Source: Pyropia yezoensis
Taxonomy: Eukaryota > Rhodophyta > Bangiophyceae > Bangiales > Bangiaceae
Assembly: GCA_009829735.1 (NCBI GenBank)
Contig: CM020619.1
Span: forward strand, 23,709,554-23,773,553
Direction of reading: 5' to 3'
Length of the DNA: 64,000 nt
Part shown: positions 20,601-32,338 of the stretch, piece by piece
Numbering within the stretch: the first letter of the stretch is position 1
Layout of the letters: each line of letters opens with the position of its first letter
Notes under the pieces: generated by a model
Databases searched by the model: none
Told to the model about the DNA's origin: nothing
The model's input: the letters and a program-made list of their open reading frames with translations, nothing else
Program-made: the position numbers and the translations under genes

Positions 20601-23600
20601 AACAAGGAACGCATGGAAAGGACACAAAGAAGAAGTGGACAGCAGGGGGGGGCAGGTCGGAACGAGTCAGACATCAAATAAGACCCAGCGAGCGGGGAAA
20701 GGCACGATAGGCAACGGCGTATCTCCCGCCTCCTCAAACGCCCGCTCCCACGCCACGTGCACCACCGCCGCCCACGCGACAACAATCATGGCGGCTACCG
20801 CACATACCCGCCAGCAGGCCATTGCCACCGCCCGCCGAAGTGAAGACGGCGCACCGTGGAGGGCCAACTGGTCGGCATTGGCAGCGGCGGCGAGGGCGAT
20901 CGCCGCGCGGCCCACCGCCGACCCCCCCAACTCCCCGCTTCGCCTCGACGACGGTGGGCGCGGGCGTCAGCGGCGGCCGGCGGAGGCTTGAGCGACGATG
21001 ACGGTCAACGCCCGGGCACGCCGGCGCAGGCGCCCGCCGCCCAGATGCTGAGCGGTGGGAGACCGCCACGGACAGGGCGTGGTGGTCGGCGACTGCGGCG
21101 GCGGCTGCCGTGGCGGCCAGCGACAGGGGGGACGAGTCGATTGTGGTAGTGGAGGTGGAGGAGGTCGGGGGCGGACGGGCTAGGGGGAGAGCGTGCAATA
21201 CGGTCAAGTCGATGGCCAACGACGTGACGGCGTCGCAAGGCGGCATGGGTACTCGATCACTGCCGTGCAACTCCATGCCTGTGATAGGTGTCCCAAAATG
21301 TGAGGCGCGCGCGACGGAATCGGTCGTCGTGCGCAAGAGGAATGGGGAATTGCGGCACTAGAAGGGAAGAAGTGATATCCCGTTTGTCCAGAGAGAGAAA
21401 AGACTGGCGGCCGGGAAGTCTCAAACGCTCTGGGTCTCGCGGAGAGGATAGGAGTCTTTCTTGTTCCGCTGACGAGTCCCACTTCCTTCTCAGAGTCTGG
21501 TTCCGAATCTGGAACGTTTTTTAGATCGCTACAGACTTTGAGGAAGTGCAGTGCACCCCCCACCACCGCGCCCAACCGCCACAACCGCCACCCATTTCCG
21601 TCGGGCGCCTCCCCGCTCACTTAGTTGAGGAGATGCGTGCGCTTTCGCGGCCAGGGGGGGTCGGGAGGCCCTGACTTTCCCGTTCAGATTCGCTCTGAGG
21701 GAGAGTCCCCCGCCGCGGATTGTGGAAGGGTACCCCCAGTGCGCGGACCCGTGCCCTCCGCACCACGTCCTTCACCCGCCCCCCCTCCCGCCCCTCACGC
21801 CTGCAGGAGCAGGCAGCCCCGCTCCGCCCAGCCTCGACGTGGCGCGCGCGCGCGGCGGGCGGCCGTCCCCTCCGCGATGGCTGGCCTGCTCTGGCTGGCG
21901 CACGCGCCCCCTCTGGGGTCCATCCAGAGAACGAGGGCGAGCCTGAAAAAGTGGGAGGGAGGGAGGGGAGGGCGCACCGGCTCTGGGTGGGGAGATAGCT
22001 GCTCCTCTGGGCGGGCGGGGGAGGAAGGTGAGCTCTGTCCTTTCGGCGGGAGGAGGGGGGTGTGGGCTCGTGCCATTCTGGGTGCGCTGGTGCATGGCCT
22101 CGACCCCCCCGCTCCCAATACAGTCCCCCTCCATGGCCGGGGGAGGTGCTCTGGGGGGAGACGAGCTGTGCATGTCTGCTGCCAGATGACGCAAAAGGGC
22201 GAGGGGAGGGAGAAGGGCCGGCAGTGGAGCGTACTCCTCGTGCGGGGGGCGGGGGGGAAGGATGAGTCCCTTCCTTCAGTTCCCACGGGGGGAAGGAGCG
22301 GGCGCGTGCTGACCCTCTCCGGGTGCGGCGGGATCTCGACGAGCCGGGCCGCGTTTGGGATCCTGGGGAGGAACGAGGAAGGGGGAGCGCCGGGGGGGTA
22401 CGATGGTGGGGACGCCCGCGGGGGGGGGGGTGGAGGAGGGAGCACCGGTGGCGACGCAGCCTTCACGAGGCGGCGGTTGGTGGCCCCGCCGCTTCCCTGC
22501 GGCGGCTGTCTGTGTGGGTCTGCGTGTGCTCTAACGGAGTCGTCGATTCCGTTCGATGACCATCAGGGCTTCAAACCCTTAGGAAATGTCAGAGATCGAC
22601 AACTGCAAATCGTTAGGTGATGAGCGGTTCAGTAACCCGCTCTGAAGCCCAGGAGGCAGATGCCCCTATGAGAAGAGAGCTTCCTGTCACCGCCGAGCGG
22701 GAAAGGAAGGGGATCGGTGAGGGAAAAGGGGCTGGAGAGACGGCGAAAGAAAGAGGGATAGAGAGGGGAGACGGCTAGAGGGGAGGGGGAAGGGAGCGCA
22801 ATGGTGGGACCATTGTGTAGCAGCCTGCCGTCGGCTTGGTCAGGTGCGGTCAGCGCCGGATGCGGTGCGGGCGGCGAGTGGGCGCAGTGGCCGTCCATGA
22901 ACAGGCGCACCATACCCCTGTGAGGGCTGCAATGTGGCCGTGGCGACAGCGGTGTCGAGCCCTGCGGACGCATTGACGGGTGCCGTCGGGGGTCCCCCGC
23001 CTCAGGCCACTGCCACCCCCGGTGCTGGCTGTTGGCGCGTCGGGTGGCCATCCTGCAACTCGACGGCGCTGAGGTGTGACAAATGGAGCGGCGTCGGGGG
23101 GCGGGGGGGGGCGCGATGGTCGGCGCCGTGGCGGGGCGGGCGGCGGGGCGGTCGCCGCGGCAATGCTGGCGCCGTCGCCGCCCCGCTGTGGCGGCCCTGT
23201 CACCGCACCGCGTGTACCGCGGACCGCCTGCGGCGGCCGCTACTCGGTCTGCCCGTTGGCGACCGCGTTGCAGTGCCTCACGGGCAGCCACCCCCCTCGC
23301 AGTTCCGTCCAGTGCCACATCCAACCCCAGCTGCAGAAGAGATCCGTGACTCGGTGGAGCCGCGGCCTGACTCGACGTCAAGCACGGCGGTGGCCAAAAG
23401 TAAGGCCATCGCCCTGTCCCCCCCTGCGTGCGTTGCGGCGGGCAGAGTGCCAGGCGACGCAGACGCGTCACCAGCGGAACGAGGTGCGCTGGACGGCCTC
23501 GGCGGGCGTTGGCCGACGCGAGGCCGGCTTCGCCAGACCGACTCCGCTACCGTGCGTGCGTGTCACTCACTTTTGTCAACGCGTTCGGGGGATAGGACGG

Positions 23601-24138
23601 GGACGGGGGGTGGCACATGGAGACACTCCCGGCACAACGGAGAAGTAGAGACGCATGTGACTCCTTGGGGAGGGGGGGAAGAGGCAAATGTCCTGGTGTG
23701 CAGGGGGAAGAAAGACGCCCCATCCCCCGTCCACAATATGGCGGCACGCACCACCACGGCGAAACGGTGGCGGGACGGGACTGCGGGGAACAGGACGAGT
23801 GGCCGCGGCCCTATGGCGGACGGGCGCAGGGATCGAGACGACGTAGGTAAGCGTCCGGTGCGTTCCTTCGTATCCGTCGCGCGACCATGTTTATTCAACA
23901 CCCCTGCGCGGCGCTGCTTGCTACATACGTCGTCCTCGCTATCTTGTACGTATTCATACATACGTACATACGTACACAGGTCTCAGGCGCGGCGCTCACC
24001 GGGTGGATGTTGAGTAGCGCGAAGTAGAGGGGGAGGTGACAGTCTTCGCACCCCCCCCCCGTCCTCTCCTCTTTCACTCTTCCTCCCTTCCTGTTACCCT
24101 CACCCTCCTCGAGTCCGCCTCCTCTCGTCCCACACCAC
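17655..24138. other. Long GC-rich region without a supported gene
   Basis: 6.5 kb with many open frames, all Pro/Arg/Gly-rich and typical of random high-GC sequence; no domain was recognised in either strand. A diverged direct repeat starts GGCACTGTCTTGGG at about 17896 and 18464 and later shares a CTGG(T/C)GAC...AATCTCGC block. Composition dips toward 50 % GC at 19980-20120, 21280-21540 and 22530-22640. A minus-strand frame at 20667-20822 has one hydrophobic segment but no other support. Confidence 0.35.
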
Positions 24139-24741
24139 TTAGTCGTAGCGGCGGTAGTAGGGGCGGGGAGAAGGTGACGCCGTCGCATAGTACGGCACTG
24201 CAGTCGGTGACGCGGTCGCGGGCGCGGGCGTCGGCGACGCCGTCGGCACGTACGGCACAGGCGTTGGCGACGCGGTCGGCACGTACGGCACCGGCGTTGG
24301 CGACGCGGTCGCGGGCGCCGGCGTCGGCGACGCGGTGGGCACGTAGGGCACCGGCGTTGGCGACGCGGTCGGCACGTACGGCACCGGCGTCGGCGACGCG
24401 GTTGGCACGTACGGCACCGGCGTCGGCGACGCGGTCGCGGGCGCCGGCGTCGGCGACGCCGTCGGCACGTAGGGCACCGCCGTTGGTGACGCGGTGGGCA
24501 TGTAGGGCACCGCCGTTGGCGACGCCGTCGGCACGTAGGGCACCGGCGTCGCGGTCGCCGGCGCGGGCGTCGGCGACGCCGTGCGCACCGGGTAGTAGGC
24601 GGGCGTGGCGGTCGGCACGTACGGCACGTAGTACTGGCGGCCGGCCACCGGCACCGCCCCGAGGGCGGGGGTGCTCGCCATGGCCGCCGCGGAGAGGGCC
24701 ACCACCAGCGCCGTCGTCGTGGTGAACGTAGTGAACGCCAT
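24139..24741 (-). CDS. Secreted Pro/Thr/Ala-rich repeat protein, copy 1
   Basis: 200 aa from the ATG in ATACCATGG. Residues 1-29 ([21 protein letters not shown]...ALGA) form a clear signal peptide. The rest is built from an 11-residue unit [11 protein letters not shown] and a 9-residue unit PTPAPATAS, ending [13 protein letters not shown]. The regular Pro/Thr/Ser spacing suggests an extracellular matrix or cell-wall glycoprotein, extended and probably O-glycosylated or hydroxylated; this is inference from composition. It is the inverted, shorter twin of the gene at 28361-29089, with near-identical sequence and upstream region. The original frame stays open 33 codons further upstream, but that part lies in the shared leader and the MAFTTF start has the better context. 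Confidence 0.8.
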   Translation of the reverse strand: MAFTTFTTTTALVVALSAAAMASTPALGAVPVAGRQYYVPYVPTATPAYYPVRTASPTPAPATATPVPYVPTASPTAVPYMPTASPTAVPYVPTASPTPAPATASPTPVPYVPTASPTPVPYVPTASPTPVPYVPTASPTPAPATASPTPVPYVPTASPTPVPYVPTASPTPAPATASPTAVPYYATASPSPRPYYRRYD

Positions 24742-24951
24742 GGTATCGAAAGGGGGGCGGGTCTGACGAGTGGGGGGGGGGGAAGTCGGTGGGATTGGGA
24801 GCAGCGGGTGGTAGAGACCGGGCGGGCGTGGGTCGGCCAAAGGCAGTTAACGGCTGGACAGGAGAGTGGAGGTGGGTGTGGTGTGGGTGGCGCGTTGAGG
24901 ACGGTAGTGCGGGTTGAGGATTGGGGGAGGGTGGGGTGCCGCTCCCGACGG

Positions 24952-24970
24952 ACGCTTATGTACCGGCGGG
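24952..24970 (-). promoter_or_regulatory. Probable core promoter of copy 1
   Basis: On the minus strand GGTACATAAGCGTCCGTCGG lies 214 bases before the start codon. The same TACATAAG word is kept at the same distance in copy 2, although flanking sequence has begun to diverge. It is TATA-like rather than consensus. Confidence 0.45.
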
Positions 24971-25721
24971 AGGGTGAAGGGGGGCGGGGGTGGGTGGCGG
25001 GGGGAAGGGAAGGGGCAGCCGCACCGGGGGTGCCCCCACCCCCACGCCCGTAGGCCCGCCGCCCACGCCGCGGCCGCTGCAGCCGCGCCCGCCGCCGCCC
25101 GGCTGGCCGTCGATACGGCGGCGGTGGCGGCGGCCATCGACAGAGGCGACGCTACCCCCGCCGCCTCTCCACCAACACCCCCCCCCCCGCGCCGCCGCCA
25201 AGTGGCCGCGGCAGAGGCGGCGCGCGGCAGCCGCCACGGCGGGGTCACGGCGCCAGCGCGACCTCCACCCCACCTCCCCCACCCCCGCGCGCCCGTCCTG
25301 TCCACGCCTCATAGCCGTCGCCGCCGCCGTCGCGTCCGCCGTCGTTGCCACCGCCGACGGTGCCGGCCGCCGTCCCAGCGGCACCGCGTTGCGGCACCGA
25401 GCGGCTCGCTCCCGCCGGCGGCAGTGGCCACCAGCCCCGCGCCCCTCCCCCCCCCCCACTCACCCCACCCCGGTCTCTCCGTCACGTCACCCCCCCCCAC
25501 CCCCCCGCTCCCCACGCCCACACCCCCCACACAACGTCGTCCGTCGTGCGGGCATCTGCTAGGCCGCGGATGCCATCCCACCTCCGCCCCGTGCCGCTGC
25601 CCACCACCGCCCCTTGTAACCTACCCACCACCCTCCCTTCCCCCCCCCGGCCCCCGGGTGGTCAGCCCGAGAAGAACAGGCTGGCTCCGCCCATGGGGCA
25701 TGGCGCGTGTGAGGACAGCGG

Positions 25722-25790
25722 ATGGGAGGATATATGGATGGGGGGATGGACGATGAGAGCATGGGAGGATGGGCGACGGGGCCAGGAGGG
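25722..25790. repeat. GGATGGGA-type minisatellite, left arm
   Basis: Short tandem variants of GGATGGGAG with GGATATATGG and GATGAGAGCAT, matching the inverted tract at 27221-27330 but with fewer units. Confidence 0.65.
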
Positions 25791-27220
25791 ACCGGCGCCT
25801 GAGAGGGTAGGAACACCAGATGGAACGAAGGCTGCGCGAACTCTGGACGGCAGCTACTGAAAGGATATTATTCCTCGCAGGGAAACAAATACATAAGAAT
25901 GAGCACAACAAATACTACATGTACTTGCTGCACCCATACCGAGCCCAGCCGCGACGCCTTGGGCACCGAAGACGTAGCTGATGAGCCCTTTTTGGCGCCG
26001 ACGTCGGCGCCGAAAGCGCCGCGACGCCGCTACAACACTCCTCCTTGGCCGCCTATGTACTACTTGGTCGCTGTATCGTCCACAGCTGTGCGTACTGCGG
26101 CGGGGGCGCAGCCCAGCCGCCGCCGCTCACCGCTGCCAACGCCGCCGCCAGCGCCGGCCACCGCGGCCGCCGCCGCCGCCGCCGCGGCCCCCGTCGTTCG
26201 TCGCCGTCACCGCCGGGCGGCGGGTGCCCGCGTCGTCTCGGCAGCCGCTGTGAGCCATTTTTCTCCGGCCCGACTGCCGCGGCTCGCCCCGCCGCGCCCG
26301 GCTCGGTCGGGCCCGACCGCCGCATCGTCCTGCTCGGCCGGCGAGGCGGCGGGGGGGGGTGGTGCCGAGCGAGGACCCCCCCCCCCCCCTCCTGTCCCCC
26401 CTTTCTCCACCCCCTTCGCTCCACCCGTTTGGCCTCTGCGCCGCCGCCTCGTGCCACAGTGCCCGTGGGTGCCCACCGCCGGCGGTGCGTGGGATGGCGC
26501 CGCGGCGGCGACGACGGCTGCGGTGACGGCGGCGGTAGCGACGGTGGTGACGACGGATGCGTTGGCGGATGCGGCGGCGGCCGCTGAGGCGGCGGCGCAG
26601 GCGGCGGCTGTCGCCTCGCCGACCGTCGGCGGGGCTGTGGGTGGGGACACCTCTCCCCGGCCACAGCTGCCGGGTGTCGCCGCTGCCCCGCCGCCCCTCC
26701 GCACCGCTCCCCCTTACCCCCCCCTCCTCCGATGCGTGCCTTGCGTGGACGAGCCCCCTATCCAGCGAGGGTCCTTGCCGGCGGGAGGCGGCGACGCGGG
26801 GGAGTGCTGCCAAGCGTCCCTTGTCCCCAACCCCAGCGATGCTCCCTGTGGCCACGCGCGCTGCCCCCCCCTCTCCGCGTCTCCATGGGGAATCTGAGCC
26901 AGCAAAAATGGTGCAGAAGGGGCGAGCTGCCAAGACGGCGAGGACGGCGACGGCGGCTGGGTTGGCAGCGGTGAGTGGTGGCGGGCGGCTGGGCTGCGCC
27001 GCAGCCGCGGCCACGTACTGGCGCCGCGGGCGTGGCCGGCCGGTCGATTGGTCGGTTGGGCGGGGCGGGACCGCAAACGGCAGCGCGGCGGCGGCGGGGC
27101 TCTGCCCTGCCGATGGGCTCCTTGGCCTGGGTACGGCAGGTCAATCGGGACGACCGGAGGAGTCGTGGGGGGAGGGGGGAAGGCGAGTACAACGTACTCC
27201 CCCTCTTCCCCACCTCGTTG

Positions 27221-27330
27221 CCCATCCTCCCATCCTCCCATCCTCGATTCTTCCATCGTCCCATCCTCCCATCCTCTCATGCTCTCATCCTCCTATCCTC
27301 CCACCCTCCCATCGTTCCATCCCCTGTCCT
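27221..27330. repeat. CCCATCCT minisatellite, right arm
   Basis: About a dozen tandem variants of CCCATCCTC(C/T). It is the inverted counterpart of the tract at 25722-25790 and is expanded relative to it. Confidence 0.75.
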
Positions 27331-27933
27331 CACTCGCGCCACGCCGCATTGGCGGAGCTTCCCTGTTCTTCTTGGACGGACTACCCGGGGTGGGGAAGGT
27401 GCGTTGGTGGGGTGGCATTTGTGGGCAAGGCATATGCGTGCCCCCCGGACCATGCGGGGTGTGTAGGAGTGGGGAAGGTCGGCGGTGGGGGGTGACGACG
27501 TGACGACGGGTTGGGGATGGGATGCGTGGGGGGGAGGGGGGGTGGGCACCTCCCCCTGCCACTGGGAGCCGCATCAAGCGTGGCGCTATGCGGTTGGGGC
27601 GGCGAGCAGCACGGTCGTCGGTAGCGGCGGCGGCGGCCACGGCGGCGGCGGGGACGGCGACGGCTGGGAGGCATGGGGAGGACGGGCGCGAGGGAGGGGG
27701 GAGGTCGGGGGGAGGCGCTGGAGCGGGGCGGTCGGGGGAAGTGCACCCCCCCCCGCGGATGGTGGCGCCCCGCCTCCCCTATGTCGCGCTAGCCGCCGTG
27801 ACCCACCGCCGTGGCTGCCGCCACGTCAGCCGTCGCGGGCCACGACTGCAGTCGCCTCGTCAGCCATGGCGGGGCGGGTCTTGCCTACTCTGCAGTGGCA
27901 CGGTTGGGGGGCTTGGTGTCGGTGAGGACTGGT

Positions 27934-27989
27934 GGCGGTGGCCATCGACAGGGGTGACGGTAGCGTCGCCCCTGTCGATGGCCACCGCC
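27934..27989. repeat. Strong hairpin, 26-bp arms and 4-base loop
   Basis: Arms 27934-27959 and 27964-27989 are reverse complements with a single mismatch (GGCGGTGGCCATCGACAGGG is the start of the left arm); the loop is GTAG. The matching site in the left arm of the duplication, near 25125, has only one half of it. The palindrome therefore arose or was lost after duplication. Confidence 0.85.
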
Positions 27990-28127
27990 ATAGCTGCCGT
28001 CGCGGCTGCCAGCCGGGGGGCGTTGTGCGGAAGGGGCGGCGGCGGCGCGAACGGCGCGCCTGTGGGAGCGGGCGTAGGGGCACCCGCAATGCGGTCGCTC
28101 CCACCCCCCACCCCCCACCTTTATCAT

Positions 28128-28150
28128 CCCGACGGTACATAAGCGTCCGT
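28128..28150 (+). promoter_or_regulatory. Probable core promoter of copy 2
   Basis: CCGACGGTACATAAGCGTCC followed by GTCGG, 220 bases upstream of the start codon. CCCGACGG and CCGTCGGG form inverted arms around TACATAAG. Its position is conserved with copy 1. Confidence 0.45.
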
Positions 28151-28360
28151 CGGGAGCGGCTCCTCACCCTCCCCCAATCCTCAACCCGCACTACCGTCCT
28201 CAACGCGCGCGCCACCCACACAAGACCCACCTCCACTCTCCTGTCCAGCCGTTAACTGCCTTTGGCCGACCCACGCCCGCCCGGTCTCTACCACCCGCTG
28301 CTCCCAATCCCACCGACTTCCCCCCCCCCCACTCGTCAGACCCGCCCCCCTTTCGATACC

Positions 28361-29089
28361 ATGGCGTTCACTACGTTCACCACGACGACGGCGCTGGTGG
28401 TGGCCCTCTCCGCGGCGGCCATGGCGAGCACCCCCGCCCTCGGGGCGGTGCCGGTGGCCGGCCGCCAGTACTACGTGCCGTACGTGCCGACCGCCACGCC
28501 CGCCTACTACCCGGTGCGCACGGCGTCGCCGACGCCCGCGCCGGCGACCGCGACGCCGGTGCCCTACGTGCCGACAGCGTCGCCAACGGCGGTGCCCTAC
28601 ATGCCCACCGCGTCACCAACGGCGGTGCCCTACGTGCCGACGGCGTCGCCGACGCCGGCGCCCGCGACCGCGTCGCCGACGCCGGTGCCGTACGTGCCAA
28701 CCGCGTCGCCGACGCCGGTGCCGTACGTGCCGACCGCGTCGCCAACGCCGGTGCCCTACGTGCCGACGGCGTCGCCGACGCCGGCGCCCGCGACCGCGTC
28801 GCCAACGCCGGTGCCGTACGTGCCAACCGCGTCGCCGACGCCGGTGCCGTACGTGCCGACCGCGTCGCCAACGCCGGTGCCCTACGTGCCCACCGCGTCG
28901 CCGACGCCGGCGCCCGCGACCGCGTCGCCAACGCCGGTGCCGTACGTGCCGACCGCGTCGCCAACGCCGGTGCCCTACGTGCCGACGGCGTCGCCGACGC
29001 CGGCGCCCGCGACCGCGTCACCGACTGCATTGCCGTACTATGCGACGGCGTCGCCTTCCCCCCGCCCCTACTACCGCCGCTACGACTAG
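28361..29089 (+). CDS. Secreted Pro/Thr/Ala-rich repeat protein, copy 2
   Basis: 242 aa with the same signal peptide, the same 11- and 9-residue units and the same RPYYRRYD tail as copy 1. It is 42 residues longer, equal to three 11-residue units plus one 9-residue unit, so copy number changed in whole units after duplication. Near identity of the non-repeat parts, including synonymous sites, points to a recent duplication or to gene conversion between the inverted arms. The likely role is an extracellular matrix or wall protein, from the signal peptide and composition alone. Confidence 0.82.
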   Translation: MAFTTFTTTTALVVALSAAAMASTPALGAVPVAGRQYYVPYVPTATPAYYPVRTASPTPAPATATPVPYVPTASPTAVPYMPTASPTAVPYVPTASPTPAPATASPTPVPYVPTASPTPVPYVPTASPTPVPYVPTASPTPAPATASPTPVPYVPTASPTPVPYVPTASPTPVPYVPTASPTPAPATASPTPVPYVPTASPTPVPYVPTASPTPAPATASPTALPYYATASPSPRPYYRRYD

Positions 29090-31597
29090 GTGGTGCGGGA
29101 CGAGAGGGGTGGGACACGAGGGCCAAGGTGAGAGGGAGGGCGGGTGAAGGAGGAGAGGAGGAGGGGAGGACCACCACTTCCGCCGCCCGCCTGCTTCGCA
29201 CTGCTCGCCAACCGCCCCGGCGGGCGACGCGCCCGCGCCGCGTTTGTGTATGTAGTGTGTGTGTCCGAGATAGCGAGGGCGAGGTAGCGAGCAACGCCGC
29301 TCTGGCAACGTTGAAAGAGACTTCGCCGCTCCTGTCGCGAGAAGGAACGCCCCGCCGCGGCTGCGCTGGGCCCCGGTCGCAGCACCGGGTCTCCAGCTGG
29401 AGGGCCATGGCCACATCCGCTTTCCCCGCAGGCCCGCCCCCCTGCTCTGTTGGCACCGGTGGTGATCGCCTGTGAATCGAGCACGGGGGAGGGGTCGTCG
29501 ATCTCCCGCGCCTTGACCGTGGAGAGGAAGAGTGACGCCCCCTGTAGTCTACGGCACACCGCTGTGCTTCCCACGTCATGAGCTCCACGCTCATGTGCTG
29601 TTTTGACGTGAGAAAAATTGGCCATGCCGGTCATCACCCCTTGTCATACCACGCGGACCTGCGACGACGTGGATGCGGTGGGGCGGGCGGCCGTCGTCGC
29701 TACGGCGGCAGCGGTCGACAGCGTTGGGTGGGGATGGCACCGCTGGACGTACCACGCGGCGGCGGCGGGGGACACGACTCGCACCCATGCCGCCCGGGGG
29801 CATGGGGAGCGGCCTGTCGACAGTGCTGCTGGCCTGTCGCCAATGCTGCCGGCCTGTCGACGGTGCTGCCAGCCTGGCCTGCGGGTCACTCGCGGCGGCT
29901 GGGGGGGGGGGTCGGGTGGGGGGAGAAGGCGAGACGGCGGTGGCTCCCCCAGGGTGCGGGAGAGGGGAGCCAACCTCTGCTGTGGGGCAACATCGGCCCA
30001 TAGCTGGGGGCACGGCCAAGGCCGGCAAGGGGGGGGGCGTGGGGGAGAGTGGCATAACACATAGATGGCCGCCGACCCTGCGTGGCAGCGCGGCGCACCG
30101 TGTGCACCCCTATGCGCGCCCCGGCGCGGGCGCTGGGCATGCAGGGACCGCACCGGCGGTCGCGTTTGGCGGCCGCAAAGGCGCCGCCGCGGCGGCAGCC
30201 GCGAGCGCGGTGGCGGGCGGCGGCTGTGGCGGCGGCTGTGGCGGCAGCTGTGGAGACGGCAGCGGCAGCGGCGGCGACAGCGCGGCGGCGGCGGCGGCAG
30301 GGACTGGACCCGTTTGGAAGGACGTTGGCCAGGAAGCATCTCCGCGCCCCCCCCCCCCCCCGCACACTCCCGACACTCCGCGGACCTGTCTGGCGGTGCG
30401 CACCCGCCGCACAGGCCACAAGGGGTGCCCACCAGCGGCGGCGCAGGCAACGGTCATCCCCCAGCATCCCCCAGCAGCAAGACGTTGTCCGCACCGGCTG
30501 GGCGGTGGTTGCCCCCTCAATCCCCTCCCGCGCACGTGCCCCGCCCCCCTCTTGGCCTTCCCGCGGCTCCGTCGGCACCCAGCCTGGCCCACCAAAGGGT
30601 CTTCCATGTCGCGCAGCGTCGTCCCTTTTGAATCACCCGCTGCCCACTGGTGGGGGGGGCGCGGCAACGCATAAAGCCGCGGTAGCCCCAGCGAGACAGG
30701 AGGGTGCCAAGGGGGCAAAAAACAAAAGGGGCCATGGAACAAAAAAGCGAATGGCAAACAAGGTCAACGGGCGCTAGCGTAGGGCACGCCAATCAGAGGA
30801 GCACTGGGCAACAACCACACACCACGTCGGCCGTTACTGCGCGCAGTAACAACCTATTTGGCCCAGAAGGCTGCCATGCGGGGGAGGCGAGTACCGCGCA
30901 TTCGCAGGACCACAAGCATGGGAGCCCCCACCGACGCAGGCATTATTGGCAGAACAAACAAAGCCCGCCCAGGGAGCCAACAAAGAGCGCTCACAGGGAC
31001 AGTCAGAGTGTGTTCTGGCCGTACAGCGCACCACGCTGACGGCAAGCGAGCCCCGAGGAGGCACAACCGCCCCGCGCACCATGGTTCACAACTGCCGCCG
31101 CCGCAGCCCGCCCACGCCCCCCGCAACCCACCGCCCACCCGACCGCTCGACCCCCCAACAGCCCCCAGGCACGTCGCACTCCTTCAGCTCTTCTCCCCCC
31201 CACCAAACGTACACCTCCTCCTCTTTCCCCCGCGCCAACGCCTTGTGCGCAACCTTGTACAGAGCACTACGTCAAAACGGCAGACAGCACAAACAATCAA
31301 CAGGGGGGCGAACCCCTTTGAACGACGCCCCAAGCCGCCGCCGCAATATTGGCCGCCTCCCCCCCCGTGAGCAGCCCTGCGCGTCCACCTCGTCGCCTCA
31401 CACTGGAAGAAGGGATGCGCTGTGCGTCAGAGGGCGCTGTCGACACGAAGAACCCAGCATGCCAACGACTCGAGCGCAACATACAACTGCCCATCGGTCA
31501 CGTGAAGGCTGCATGGGGCCACGGTTTCCCACGCTGAGCACAGCTACTGGTACTGCTCGTGTCCAGTCGTGACCACACCCCCCCCCAAAAAAAGTTG
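29090..31597. other. Intergenic, no gene supported
   Basis: GC-rich with several long shadow frames. A plus-strand frame near 30080-30330 has an Ala/Gly/Cys-rich stretch, but no domain and no convincing start. The section 30700-31080 is less GC-rich and shows nothing recognisable. Confidence 0.35.
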
Positions 31598-32338
31598 TCA
31601 CGCGAAGTACCCCGCACAGGACCCGCGACGGTTGGGCCCGACGGCGGCAACCGCACCACCCCCTGCGTCGGCGCCCTCCCCCCCGCCAGCCGCCGCCCCA
31701 CGCGGGGAGCCCGCCTTGCCCAGCAGCGCCCTCCGCCGCTCCCGCCGGTTTCCCGACGCACCGGCGAGCACCATCTGCCGCAGCAGCGTGGCCTGCTCCT
31801 CCTCGGTAACGCGCACAAAGGGCGCCCACGCGGCGGCCACCCCCACGTCCGTATGGAGCACGTCCAAAGCGGAGCGCCAGGTCACTTGCAGGAGCTCCCG
31901 CAGGTCAGCAACGTCGGCCAGGTCCGCCTCCTCGTCAAACGCGAGGCCCCCTGTGCGGGCGCACGGCGCCAGACCAGAGCCAGACCACAGGCGCAGGTCA
32001 TTGTGGGTGCGCCGCGCGCGGCGGGCGCCCACACGCGCCGCCTTCGCAGCGCCACGGTGCCGCCCGCCGCCGCCGCTGCCACCGCCGCCGCCGCCACCGC
32101 CCCCGCCCCCGCCGCCGCCACGGCCGCCACCGCCACCGCCACTCACTGACACTGGACGTCGGTGACGGCCGCCGCCCACTCCCCCAACACGCCGCGCCGC
32201 CGGCGACGCGGAGCGGGAAAAGGCGCGCGCGCCGGCCGCCTGCCGGGGCAACCGCCCGCCGGGTGTGTCGTCGTCCCCCTCCTCCCGTAGCGCCGCGACG
32301 CTGGCGCGGACGAGGCGGCGGAGCTCAGCGGTATCCAT
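31598..32338 (-). CDS. Hypothetical protein with helical C-terminal region
   Basis: 246 aa from an ATG in a textbook context (GCCGCCACCATGG). The N-terminus is helical (MDTAELRRLVRASVAALREEG), followed by a Ser/Arg and polyglycine linker of about 25 Gly. The ordered part is DLRELLQVTWRSALDVLHTDVGVAAAWAPFVRVTEEEQATLLRQMVLAGASG, with a basic patch RRERRRALLGK. The last 35 residues (after SPRG) look low-complexity and may be read-through past a splice site. I recognise no family. The non-repetitive helical region and start context argue that it is real. Confidence 0.5.
   Translation of the reverse strand: MDTAELRRLVRASVAALREEGDDDTPGGRLPRQAAGARAFSRSASPAARRVGGVGGGRHRRPVSVSGGGGGGRGGGGGGGGGGGGGGSGGGGRHRGAAKAARVGARRARRTHNDLRLWSGSGLAPCARTGGLAFDEEADLADVADLRELLQVTWRSALDVLHTDVGVAAAWAPFVRVTEEEQATLLRQMVLAGASGNRRERRRALLGKAGSPRGAAAGGGEGADAGGGAVAAVGPNRRGSCAGYFA

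Larger units (their letters stand above)
24139..29089. repeat. Large inverted duplication, arms about 2 kb
   Basis: The left arm (24139 to roughly 26200) and right arm (roughly 26900 to 29089) are inverted copies. Identity is very high over the repeat-protein genes and about 300 bases upstream. It is lower but visible further in: the GTCCAAGAAGAACAGG/GAGAAGAACAGG block near 25665 and 27370, the ATGGGAGG minisatellites, and the CGCAGCCCAGCCGCC...CACCGCTGCCAAC block near 26110 and 26975. The central spacer is about 0.7 kb. Homology fades within about 100 bases after the two stop codons. Confidence 0.75.

Noticed and set aside
20667..20822. Small minus-strand ORF with one hydrophobic helix (MACWRVCAVAAMIVVAW...)
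   Set aside because: Short, no conserved motif, no start context, and surrounded by shadow frames.
22629..23471. 280-codon minus-strand frame
   Set aside because: Arg/Pro/His-rich low-complexity translation with no domain, typical of chance frames at this GC content.
24155..24600. Regularly spaced repeats resembling a CRISPR-like array
   Set aside because: The repeats have a period of 27 or 33 bases, keep one reading frame and encode the [11 protein letters not shown] units of a secreted protein; the spacers are not unique sequence.
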